From UBA2357 sp046295975 (GTDB lineage: Bacteria > Pseudomonadota > Gammaproteobacteria > Burkholderiales > Rhodocyclaceae), in NCBI GenBank assembly GCA_046295975.1, contig JBKBMG010000005.1, positions 1-64,000 of the forward strand: DNA of 64,000 nt. The letters are read 5' to 3'. The notes under the pieces are model-generated. The model did not search any database, had not been told where the DNA came from, and saw only the letters and a list, made by a program, of their open reading frames with translations. Both the position numbers and the translations under genes were made by a program. Positions 53,884 through 62,224 of the stretch are shown here, in pieces. Within the stretch, counting starts at the first letter, position 1; every line of letters starts with the position of its first letter.

Positions 53884-54570
53884 TCAGGAAAACAGGGCAC
53901 GCCGGATTCCGGAGATCAGCCGGTTCATCACGGAGCCCGTTTCCGCCGGTGCGGGCACCGTGGCGCCCGTCGTCGGGACCGGGACCAACAAGGCCGCCGA
54001 CTGCAGCACCGACAAGAATGTTCTGCATGCATCCGGGTGACTGCCACTCAGGCTGGCCAGTTCGGCATGGCTGAGCGCCCGCCGCGACAACAGCGTGGCG
54101 AGCCGGATGCGCGCGGGGTCACCATGCAGCAGCGATGGTGGCGGCCAGCGTTTGAGCCGGAAGCGTGCGTCGAAAGCGCTGTTCGAGGGGGGCGCGGACG
54201 CGGCCGACTCCTGCCGGGGCTCGGCTGTGCCTGCCGCGCCTGGGGGCTCTGCGGCGCGTGTTCTGTCGATACGAACAAGCCATGCCTCGAGCCGGTCGGA
54301 GCGGATAGGACGAATCAGGACGTCTTGCCGATCTGCCGCCACGGATGGGTGTTCAGCCGATGACAGGATGTACAGCACTGCATCCGTAGTCTCGGCCGAT
54401 ACCGGGCGTCCGCCGGAAACCAGGGCATCGTAGGGCGGACTTTCGGCATACACCCACCGGAAATCGGGGTCGTAGCGAAACAGGCGCAACATGGTCTTGA
54501 TCAGGCCGCATTCGGCGTCTGGCAATTCCGTGATACCCAGGCGTAGTTCGCGCTTGCTGGGGTGGGGCAT
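53884..54570 (-). CDS. Unrecognised protein with C-terminal winged-helix-like region, in GTPase operon
   Basis: This 228-residue soluble protein has an N-terminal alpha/beta half (REELRLGITELPD-like opening, TMLRLFRYDPDFRWVYAES, VLYILSSAEHPSV). An Ala/Pro-rich linker (AAEPPGAAGTAEPRQES) is followed by a helical C-terminus (IRLATLLSRRALSHAELASL, then TFLSVLQSAALLVPV) that reads like a winged helix. In conservons the gene beside the GTPase and Roadblock is the winged-helix DUF742 protein; the resemblance is of position and shape only. TTG 54582 overlapping the previous stop is an alternative start. Confidence 0.6.
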   Translation of the reverse strand: MPHPSKRELRLGITELPDAECGLIKTMLRLFRYDPDFRWVYAESPPYDALVSGGRPVSAETTDAVLYILSSAEHPSVAADRQDVLIRPIRSDRLEAWLVRIDRTRAAEPPGAAGTAEPRQESAASAPPSNSAFDARFRLKRWPPPSLLHGDPARIRLATLLSRRALSHAELASLSGSHPDACRTFLSVLQSAALLVPVPTTGATVPAPAETGSVMNRLISGIRRALFS

Positions 54571-54578
54571 GATTGGCG

Positions 54579-56351
54579 TCAAGACGGAAAAGGCGGCTCG
54601 GCCGCGATATGCGGAGGTGCCGTGGGTGAGAGGGTTGATGCCAGGTCTACGAGCTGTGCTTCGCTCATCGGCGCACCAAACAGAAAGCCCTGGCCGAACT
54701 CGCAGCCGAGTTCCATCAGGTGCTGGTGTTGCGCCGGGGTCTCGATACCTTCCGCGACGACCTCCATGCCCAGGCCCTGGGCGAGCAGCAGGGTGGCGCG
54801 CAGGATGGCGGCGTTGTGTCGATCGGCCGGGGTCTGGCAGACGAACTGCCGGTCGACCTTGATCGTCTGGAAGGGCAGGTACTTCAGGTAACCCAGGTTG
54901 GAGTAGCCGGAGCCGAAGTCATCGAGTGCGAACGACACCCCCAGATCACTCAACTGGCGCATGACCTGGGCGGCGTGGTCGGCCTCGTGCACAAACGCCG
55001 ACTCGGTGAGCTCCAGCTGCAGCAGGGACGGCGACGCGCCGCTGCGATCGAGCGCGACCCTGACCTGTCTGCAGAAATCTGGTGCCAGCAGTTGCAATGG
55101 GGAGACATTGACCGACAGCGTCAGCCCGGGAGGGTGCAACCGCGCCAGCCGAGCAGCCACGGTGCAGGCCTCGTTCAACACCCAGTTGCCCAGGTCGTGT
55201 ATCAAGCCGCAGTCTTCGGCAAGTGGGATGAACACTGCCGGTGGCACGCTGCAACCGTCGGAGCTCGTCGTCCAGCGCAGCAAGGCTTCCGCCCGGCAGA
55301 TGCGCTGGTCGGCAAGCCTCACGCTGGGCTGGAAGGCCAGGTGCAGCTCGCCATTTGCGATTGCGCTGTGCAGATGGTGCTCCATGCTCAAGCGGTGGAC
55401 GGTGCGTTGGTCCATGGCCGGGTCGTAGGCGCGGATGGTGTTTCCGCCAGCGGCCTTTGCGCGGTACATCGCCACATCTGCCCGGCTCAGCAGTTCTCCG
55501 ATGTTGTTGCCGTCGCGCGGGAAGAAGCTGATGCCGATGCTCGCGCCGATTCGGCACTCCGTTGTGCCGGCGGGGACCGCGGCCTTGGCCGCATCCAGCA
55601 GCAAGTGTGCAGGGCGCAGAATGGCGTCATGGTCCTGCAGGTCCGGCAGGATGGCCACGAACTCGTCGCCACCGAAGCGCCCGAGCATGTCTCCGGCCCG
55701 CAGGCAGGTTGCGAAGCGTCTGCCGATCTCCGTCAGCACCTGATCGCCGATGGCATGTCCGAAGGTGTCGTTGATCGGCTTGAAGCGGTCCAGGTCGACT
55801 AATACGATGGCGACCTGGGTGCCGTTGCGCCGGGCGCGTGTGATCTCGAGTGCTCCCCGGTCTTCGATCAGCGTCCGGTTGCCGAGACCGGTGAGTGGGT
55901 CGCGAAGCGCAGATACGCGGATGCGCTCGAGTTCGGCGTGCCGATCGGTGATGTCGCGCAGCAGGCCGGCGTATCGCGCGCCGTTGGGCGTACCGTCCGG
56001 CAGACGGATGATGTGCAGCCACTCCAGGTAGAGCTCGCCCGACTGGTGACGATTCCAGATCTCTCCCTGCCATTCTCCGTCCCGCGCGAGGCGATCGAGC
56101 ATGGCGCGGTAGAAGGCGTCCGGATGCTTGCCTGAGCGCAAGACCTTCGGCGTCATCCCGATGACCTCGGCGGCGCCGAAGCCCGTGATCGAGGTAAACG
56201 CCTGATTGACGTGCAGGATCACGAAGCGCTCGTCACAGATCACCATGCCGTGGCGAAAGCGGTCGACGACGTCCGACGCGATCCCCAACCAGTTGTCCGG
56301 GGTGCGGCATGCGTCCGGTGGCGCGAACGGCATGGGAAGGGAACTGTTCAT
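54579..56351 (-). CDS. PAS-GGDEF-EAL c-di-GMP turnover protein
   Basis: This 590-residue protein has an N-terminal PAS (about 30-160: HGMVICDERFVILHVNQAF, VLRSGKHPDAFYRAML), GGDEF with intact GGDEF at 227-231, and EAL with EAL at 355-357 (AEALLRW). Both catalytic motifs are intact, so it may make and break c-di-GMP. No membrane helix is seen. GGAGGG precedes ATG 56351. It heads the run of minus-strand genes leading to the GTPase, Roadblock and HD-GYP proteins. Confidence 0.94.
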   Translation of the reverse strand: MNSSLPMPFAPPDACRTPDNWLGIASDVVDRFRHGMVICDERFVILHVNQAFTSITGFGAAEVIGMTPKVLRSGKHPDAFYRAMLDRLARDGEWQGEIWNRHQSGELYLEWLHIIRLPDGTPNGARYAGLLRDITDRHAELERIRVSALRDPLTGLGNRTLIEDRGALEITRARRNGTQVAIVLVDLDRFKPINDTFGHAIGDQVLTEIGRRFATCLRAGDMLGRFGGDEFVAILPDLQDHDAILRPAHLLLDAAKAAVPAGTTECRIGASIGISFFPRDGNNIGELLSRADVAMYRAKAAGGNTIRAYDPAMDQRTVHRLSMEHHLHSAIANGELHLAFQPSVRLADQRICRAEALLRWTTSSDGCSVPPAVFIPLAEDCGLIHDLGNWVLNEACTVAARLARLHPPGLTLSVNVSPLQLLAPDFCRQVRVALDRSGASPSLLQLELTESAFVHEADHAAQVMRQLSDLGVSFALDDFGSGYSNLGYLKYLPFQTIKVDRQFVCQTPADRHNAAILRATLLLAQGLGMEVVAEGIETPAQHQHLMELGCEFGQGFLFGAPMSEAQLVDLASTLSPTAPPHIAAEPPFPS

Positions 56352-56468
56352 TACCGTGCCCTCCGCGGCGGGTTGTCGTCTGCTAGGAAACAGGCGTACG
56401 AATCGAACATGGGCTTCTCGCGAGCCAGCCTTTTTGAGGCGACGCGCTATGCATGATTGGGCAACCAT

Positions 56469-56487
56469 GTCCGCGGGGGCTGGGCGG
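56469..56487. promoter_or_regulatory. Motif copy B upstream of the GTPase/c-di-GMP gene run
   Basis: GTCCGCGGGGGCTGGGCGG is identical to copies A and C. It lies 118 bases upstream of the PAS-GGDEF-EAL start in the 231-bp gap after the BdlA-like gene. On the minus strand it can fold as CCGC/GCGG around a C-rich loop. Confidence 0.6.
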
Positions 56488-56582
56488 AACAGCTTCAGTC
56501 TATCGGTTTCAGGGGCGTCGCACGCGCAGACCATTGTCACGATTCGTCACGTTTCAGTCGTTGTCGCGCACAGCCTTGGTAC

Positions 56583-57905
56583 TCACTTGGATTGCAGTGC
56601 TGCGGCGAAGCCTTCGACCACCTCGACCACGCGCTCCGTCTGTTCGCGCACCGAAAGCATCGCCCTTGACGCTTCGCCGGCCAGTTGCACGCTTTCGCCA
56701 GCGCGCTCGCGGGTGTCCTGCATGCGCGCGATGGCTGAGCGTGTGCCTTCCTGGACAACGTTGATCTTCGACGAGATGTCGGTGGTGGCGTTGGAGGTCC
56801 GCTCGGCGAGCTTGCGCACCTCGTCGGCGACGACGGCGAAGCCGCGGCCTTGCTCGCCGGCGCGGGCAGCCTCGATGGCCGCATTCAGCGCCAGCAGGTT
56901 GGTCTGATCGGCGATCTCACGGATCGTCTGGACGATGGAGGTGATCTGCGATGACTGCTCGCCCAGGTCGCTGATCGTCTCGGCCGCCGCTTCGGCACTG
57001 CTGGAAATGGCCTGCATCTTGGCGCTTGCATTCTCGATCACCCGTGCGCTCTCACGCGCGTGATCCGCCGCCTGGCGGGAGATGTCCAGCGAACCATGGG
57101 CGTTTTCCACCTCGCGTTGTACGCGCTGCACGCGCTCGCTGATGTCGGCAGCGAACTTGACCACGCGTATTACCTTGCCACTGGCGTCGGTCACCGGGTT
57201 GTAGGTGGCTTCCAGCCAGATGCTGCGTCCGCCCTTGCCCACCCGATGGAACTGGCCCGACATGAACTCGCCGTGTGCCAGGCGCCGCCAGAAGCTGGCG
57301 TACTCCGGGCCGCTGGCGTACTCCGCCTCACAGAACATGCGATGGTGTCGTCCGGCAATCTCGTTCAGCGCGTAGCCCACGGTATTCAGGAAATTGGCGT
57401 TGGCGGTGATGATCGTGCCATCCGGTTCGAACTCGATCACCGCATTGGAGCGATCGACCGCATCGACCAGCCCCTGCGCACGCAGCGCGGCCTCGGCGTC
57501 GCGGGTCACGTCCAGCGCATACTTCACCACGGCTTCCACACGCCCCTGTGGCCCCAGCACGGGGCCGTACATCGCCTCGATCCACACCGTACGTCCTTGC
57601 TTGTTGCGTCGCTTGAAGCGTCCGGTGACGAACTCGCCGCGCGCGAGCCGGGCCCAGTGTTCCGCATAGTCGCGGGACGACGTCCATTCCGGTTCACAGA
57701 ACATGCGGTGATGCTGACCGACGATCTCCGCACGCTGGTACCCCATGACGGTCAGAAAGCTGTCGTTCGCGTCGGTAACGACGCCTTCGGGCGAGAACTC
57801 GATTCGCGCCATGGCGCGGTCGATAGTGGTGAGCTTCGCCGTGAGCTGGGCGATGGTCTGCTGCTGTTCGGCGATCTGACGCTTGAGGGCTTTGGTACTG
57901 AACAT
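56583..57905 (-). CDS. Soluble double-PAS chemoreceptor, BdlA-like
   Basis: This 440-residue protein has no membrane helix. An N-terminal coiled coil (5-25) precedes two tandem PAS domains (about 28-140 and 150-262) with nearly the same core: VVTDANDSFLTVMGYQRAEI...HHRMFCEPE and IITANANFLNTVGYALNEI...HHRMFCEAE. The MCP hairpin (LLALNAAIEAARAGEQGRG) follows at about 330-360. This is the layout of Pseudomonas BdlA, which links c-di-GMP to biofilm dispersal. It sits beside c-di-GMP enzymes here too. Confidence 0.9.
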   Translation of the reverse strand: MFSTKALKRQIAEQQQTIAQLTAKLTTIDRAMARIEFSPEGVVTDANDSFLTVMGYQRAEIVGQHHRMFCEPEWTSSRDYAEHWARLARGEFVTGRFKRRNKQGRTVWIEAMYGPVLGPQGRVEAVVKYALDVTRDAEAALRAQGLVDAVDRSNAVIEFEPDGTIITANANFLNTVGYALNEIAGRHHRMFCEAEYASGPEYASFWRRLAHGEFMSGQFHRVGKGGRSIWLEATYNPVTDASGKVIRVVKFAADISERVQRVQREVENAHGSLDISRQAADHARESARVIENASAKMQAISSSAEAAAETISDLGEQSSQITSIVQTIREIADQTNLLALNAAIEAARAGEQGRGFAVVADEVRKLAERTSNATTDISSKINVVQEGTRSAIARMQDTRERAGESVQLAGEASRAMLSVREQTERVVEVVEGFAAALQSK

Positions 57906-58327
57906 GGGCGTGTGGTCTGGATGAAAATGTGATCAGAATGCCTGCGTGCCAGCCAAGCCGGTGCGCACCGTGTCCGTGAAGAACGGGCGCGTGGGTGAGT
58001 GGCTAGGGGTAGCTGTGGGGGCGGTCGATGAGCGCGGGGCGCGCATCGACACGTCGGCGAGCGCGCAGCTGCCTGACGATTTGGAGGGTGTTGGGGTAGC
58101 CCCGTAGCGAGTGGTGCAAAGTAGCGCGGACATGATTTCGAAAGCAGGTTCGAAAGCGCCGACGGTCGTCGGCAAGTCCGCGGGGGCTGGGCGGGTATGG
58201 AGCTATTCTATGGCTTAAGTGATACGAGTGTCACGCGTACGATTTCACATTTGACACATTTAACACTTTTGGCCGCGTGCTGAGTGTTGTGCGATGCCCG
58301 TGTTGTTTGCGCAGGCTGCGGCCTTGA
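57906..58327. promoter_or_regulatory. 422-bp region upstream of the BdlA-like gene, with motif copy C
   Basis: It carries GTCCGCGGGGGCTGGGCGG at 58176-58194. A perfect GCCGAC-GGTC-GTCGGC hairpin stands just before it (58158-58173), and an AT-rich stretch at 58200-58275 is the likely promoter zone. An 80-codon frame at 57933-58175 has no support and is not called. Confidence 0.55.
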
Positions 58328-58954
58328 TCAGGCGCGCTTGTCGTTGTCGCCGGCGCGGCTCGTCTGCTCGATGATCTCGCCAGCGTAGACGCTGAGCGAC
58401 TTGCGTTGCGCGCGCGCCTCGCGCCGGAGTTGGTTGAAGGCTTCCTGCTCGCTCAGGCCGGCATAGGCCATCAACATGCCGACGGCGACGCTGACGGCGC
58501 GGTCGCCGTTCAGTGCATCTTCCAGACGGGCACTCTCGCTGCGCAGGCGGCCGATCTCGGCGGCACGGGCAAGTGCGGCGGTGACCGCTGGCACCAGCTG
58601 TCCCATGTCGATCGGTTTGACCAGATAGCTCAGCGCGCCGGCCGAGACGGCGCGCGACACGGCATCTTCGTCGCCGTGTGCGGTCATCATGATGAAAGGG
58701 ATGCCGTGCCGAGTTGCAAGACGCTCGGCCAGGTCGAGGCCGCTCAAACCGGGGAGGGAAATGTCAACTATTGCGAGCGACGGGGCGAGACCGGCTTCGA
58801 GTGCGGACAGTGCGGCCTCGGCGGTTTCGAATCCGGTGACCGACATGCCTGCACGCTCCAAGCCCAGCGTGACGATTTGAAGTACCACCTCATCGTCGTC
58901 GATGACGACGACCGTGTGGCGGGAACTGACGGAGGGCTCGCGCAAGATCGGCAT
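58328..58954 (-). CDS. Response regulator with C-terminal ANTAR RNA-binding domain
   Basis: This 208-residue protein has a receiver domain (VVVIDDDEVVLQIV, phospho-Asp64 in AIVDISLPG, later YLVKPIDM). A short coiled coil and an ANTAR domain follow at about 150-200 (DRAVSVAVGMLMAYAGLSEQEAFNQL). ANTAR regulators (NasR/AmiR/EutV type) bind paired hairpins in mRNA leaders and prevent termination. The start at MPILREPS has support from fold position. Its likely kinase is the hybrid kinase encoded immediately upstream. Confidence 0.92.
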   Translation of the reverse strand: MPILREPSVSSRHTVVVIDDDEVVLQIVTLGLERAGMSVTGFETAEAALSALEAGLAPSLAIVDISLPGLSGLDLAERLATRHGIPFIMMTAHGDEDAVSRAVSAGALSYLVKPIDMGQLVPAVTAALARAAEIGRLRSESARLEDALNGDRAVSVAVGMLMAYAGLSEQEAFNQLRREARAQRKSLSVYAGEIIEQTSRAGDNDKRA

Positions 58955-59192
58955 TGGATGACGGCTGAGGTTTGAATGAAACAAAAAGTGGTCTTGCAGT
59001 CTGTCGGACGTGAGGCTGATCTGCTGCGTCAGCGGGAGAGGCGGTCCGTATCCGTTCGTTTTATCGTTGCATAGAACCACTATGCGCCTCAAAAACGAAC
59101 GAATCTGGCCTCGCGCTCCCACTCGGCTCGCGACGATCGCTCAAGTCCGACAGGCTGCTAGCCATTATAGCGGCATGGTGCGTTGCCCACCG

Positions 59193-62100
59193 TCACCCCG
59201 TGGGGATTCGTGTCGAACGGTTATGTGATTTCACCTCATGCAGGGAAAGGCTGAGCTCGTCGGCGAGTCGCCCCAGGGCGGCAAGCGATGCAGTGTTACC
59301 GGTCCGTTGTTGTCCAAGCGTTTCGATTTCCGACACGAGCCCTGTCAGCCCCAGGCTGGCCGCAGCGCCCTTGAGCTTGTGCAGTCTGCGCTCGAGTGTG
59401 GCGAGGTCATCTTCGCCGAGCAGCTTCACCAGCTCGGCAAGACAGTCGGAATACGCCGCGACGAAGCGCTCGCAGACGCGTGCGAAGTCCGCGGCGTCGA
59501 GTCCCGTTCTTTGCTGGGCAGCGGCAATGTCGTGCCGGCACTCGGGCGGCTCGCCTATTCGGGAGATGGATGGGTGCCGCGCGAGCGCGCGCAGTGCGGA
59601 GACGAGGGCGGCTCGATCGATCGGCTTCGACAGCAAGCGGTTGGCGCCGACTGCATGACTGAGTGCGAGTGCATGGTGGTCGGCAGTCGCACTCAAGGCG
59701 AGGATGGGAATGGTGCTCTGCCGGTTGCGACGAAGAACGTCGATGAATTCGAAACCGTCCATGCCAGGCATGCGTAGATCGGTGACGATGGCGTCATAGC
59801 GCGTGGCGGCGCGATCAATGACCGTCAGCGCGTCGGTGGCGCTTGCGACGGCATGAACCACCGCCCCGGCGTTGCGCAGTACCGTGCTGATGACTTCGCG
59901 ATTCAGTTGATCGTCCTCCACGAGCAGAATGCGGAGCGTCAGTAGCGGTCGTTCCGACGCAAGGGCGGTCGTTCCGGCGTCCCGGGTGTCTGCTTCCTGG
60001 CGGTGATCTTCAGTGCGGGGGGCGCCTGACGATCCGGCCGCCGCGAATCGGACGTCCAGCCAGAAGGTGCTGCCCATTCCGATCCGGCTTTCAACGCGCA
60101 CGTCGCTGTTCATCAGGCGGGCCAGCCTGCGCGATATCGCGAGCCCGAGACCCGTGCCGCCGAGGTGTTCGTGTTCCTGGGAAAAAGGTTCGAAGATCTT
60201 CTCAAGACGATCGGGCGCGATACCGATTCCGGTATCCGCAACTGCAAAGCGCACCGTCTCCGCATCCGCTGTGTGCCCAGTCTCACGCATGACGATGTCT
60301 ATCGACCCGCCCTCGGAAAACTTGATGGCGTTACCCGCCAGATTGAGGAGGATTTGACGCAGCCGTGGTCGGTCCCCATGTACTTGCCAGGGGCGGGGCT
60401 TGTCGAGCGCGATGTTCAGCACGAGCCCTTTCGCCTTGGCGCCGGGGCCGAGCAAGGTGGTGATCTCCGCGGCAAGGTCGTGAAGATCGAAGGCCCGGAT
60501 GTTGAGCCGCATGTCTTCGGTCTCGACGCGCGCCAGCGCCAGAACATCATCCAGCAAATCGCGGAGTGCGCGGGACGCAATGGCGATTTTCCCCACTTGG
60601 TCGGCCTGAACCGCCGACAGATCGGATTCCTCAAGCAGGTCCGTCAGTCCGAGAATGGCGCTGAGCGGGGTCCGGATTTCATGGCTGATGTTGGCGAGGA
60701 AGCGTGTCTTGGCCTGGTTTGCGGCTTCGGCATCCTGCCGCGCGGCGGTCAGCGCGAGTTCGGTCTGCTTGCGGCGAGTGATGTCGGTATGCGTGCCCAG
60801 CATGAGCAGCGGGCGTCCGGATGCATCACGTGTGGCCACCTTGCCGCGGTCGTGCACCCACACCCAGTGCCCATCCTTGTGGCGCATGCGCGCCTCGCAT
60901 TCGTAATAGTCGAGTTCGCCCGAGAAGTGTCGTTCGAGCAGTTCGCCAGACTGTTTCAGATCGTCAGGGTGTGCCAGCGTGAGCCAGGTGTCGATGTTCG
61001 TCGGCGACAGCTCGGCAAGGGTGCATCCCACGATCTCCGCCCAACGTTCATTGAAGGTCGTTTCGCCCGTTTGTACGTTCCATTCCCAGGTGCCCACCCG
61101 GGTGCCCTCGAGAATGCCGGTCAGTCTCGCCCGCATCGATTCGTTCTCGTTCCACGCGGTGTCGAGCAGGGATATGGTGCGCGCGTGGTTGCGGCGGAAC
61201 GCCAACAGGGCGAACAGGCTGACCACGAGGAACAAGCCACCCGCCCACAGCACCGCGAAAAGTTCGTTGAGCCACGGTGCGAGCACCGCGCCACGGTCGC
61301 GACTGACGAGGACGAACAACTCGTCCTCGGCGCGAGGTGTTGTGGGTGATATGGATCGGATCACCAGCTGTCTGATGCCCGAATCCGTGCTGAATACTGC
61401 GGATTCGACTCTGCCACTGCGCCAATGCCCGAGCAGCGTCTTGTCCGGTGCGGTTGGTTGTGCCGAGATCTGGGTACCGGTCGCATCGGCGCTGAACAGC
61501 AGTGCGTCCGGACGGGCAAGTTGCACGCGCATGTCTTTGGCGTAGATGACGGATTCGAGCAACGGGCCGAGGGATCGTTCGGTGAGCGCGGCTACTGCCA
61601 CGCCGGCGAATCGGCCCCATTCGTCGGCGATGGTGCGGCTGACGGTTACCGAGTAAACGCCCGAAACGGTCAGGAACGGCGCTGACACGACGAGCGGACT
61701 GCCCAAAGGTTGACCGCGAGCGCGCTGGAAATACTCACGAGTTGCGAGGTTCTGCCCGAGCAGGTCGGGGAGGCTGGATCGGATGCCATAGCCATTGGCA
61801 TCGATTACCAACAGCACGCTCACGCCGGGCAGGATTTCGGTCAGCTCCCGGAGCCGTTCGGAGTCGCGCGCGCTGTCGCGCTCGGACGCGATGGCAGCCG
61901 GGGCCTCCACCGCTTCCCGGGCAAGGTTGGTCAGCACGCGGTCGATGGCGGCGAGCTGGTTTTCGACGTTCAGGGCAATCACCTGTGCCTGGGTTGCAAG
62001 GCGACTGTGTTCCAGCGCAAGCGTTTCTTTGTGATCGCGCGCCAGATCGGCGGCGAACAAACTGATCATGACCACCACGATCGCCGCAATCGTAAGCCAC

Positions 62101-62207
62101 TGTGCCTGGTGGTGACGGGCGAAGTCCCGGGCAAGGCGGCGGGCGCCCAGGTACGTGCTTCTTTCGCTGCTGCCAGGAGGCGGGCGCGTCATCTCGGGTC
62201 TCGCCAC
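59193..62207 (-). CDS. Hybrid sensor histidine kinase with PAS, receiver and HPt domains
   Basis: This 1004-residue protein has a membrane helix at about 36-53 and a periplasmic dCache-like sensor (about 55-310). A second helix (LFAVLWAGGLFLVVSLFALL) is followed by PAS (about 360-480), HisKA His509 (NISHEIRTP), HATPase (DTGIGIAP, GTGLGLAISRRLA), receiver Asp810 (IVTDLRMPG) and a C-terminal HPt with His943 (RRLHKLKGAAASLGL). A full His-Asp-His relay is present, so a separate receiver is the expected output. The ANTAR regulator 238 bases downstream fits. The ligand is unknown. Confidence 0.93.
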   Translation of the reverse strand: MARPEMTRPPPGSSERSTYLGARRLARDFARHHQAQWLTIAAIVVVMISLFAADLARDHKETLALEHSRLATQAQVIALNVENQLAAIDRVLTNLAREAVEAPAAIASERDSARDSERLRELTEILPGVSVLLVIDANGYGIRSSLPDLLGQNLATREYFQRARGQPLGSPLVVSAPFLTVSGVYSVTVSRTIADEWGRFAGVAVAALTERSLGPLLESVIYAKDMRVQLARPDALLFSADATGTQISAQPTAPDKTLLGHWRSGRVESAVFSTDSGIRQLVIRSISPTTPRAEDELFVLVSRDRGAVLAPWLNELFAVLWAGGLFLVVSLFALLAFRRNHARTISLLDTAWNENESMRARLTGILEGTRVGTWEWNVQTGETTFNERWAEIVGCTLAELSPTNIDTWLTLAHPDDLKQSGELLERHFSGELDYYECEARMRHKDGHWVWVHDRGKVATRDASGRPLLMLGTHTDITRRKQTELALTAARQDAEAANQAKTRFLANISHEIRTPLSAILGLTDLLEESDLSAVQADQVGKIAIASRALRDLLDDVLALARVETEDMRLNIRAFDLHDLAAEITTLLGPGAKAKGLVLNIALDKPRPWQVHGDRPRLRQILLNLAGNAIKFSEGGSIDIVMRETGHTADAETVRFAVADTGIGIAPDRLEKIFEPFSQEHEHLGGTGLGLAISRRLARLMNSDVRVESRIGMGSTFWLDVRFAAAGSSGAPRTEDHRQEADTRDAGTTALASERPLLTLRILLVEDDQLNREVISTVLRNAGAVVHAVASATDALTVIDRAATRYDAIVTDLRMPGMDGFEFIDVLRRNRQSTIPILALSATADHHALALSHAVGANRLLSKPIDRAALVSALRALARHPSISRIGEPPECRHDIAAAQQRTGLDAADFARVCERFVAAYSDCLAELVKLLGEDDLATLERRLHKLKGAAASLGLTGLVSEIETLGQQRTGNTASLAALGRLADELSLSLHEVKSHNRSTRIPTG

Positions 62208-62224
62208 GATAGGGGGGCCAAGGC

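Noticed and set aside
57933..58175. 80-codon frame on the minus strand upstream of the BdlA-like gene
   Set aside because: Low-complexity Ser/Thr/Pro/Arg composition and no ribosome site; more likely part of a regulatory region.
56500..58240. FliA (sigma-28) promoters near the repeated 19-bp motif
   Set aside because: ACCGATAG and GCCATAGA resemble the -10 element, but no TAAA lies at the right distance upstream in either place.
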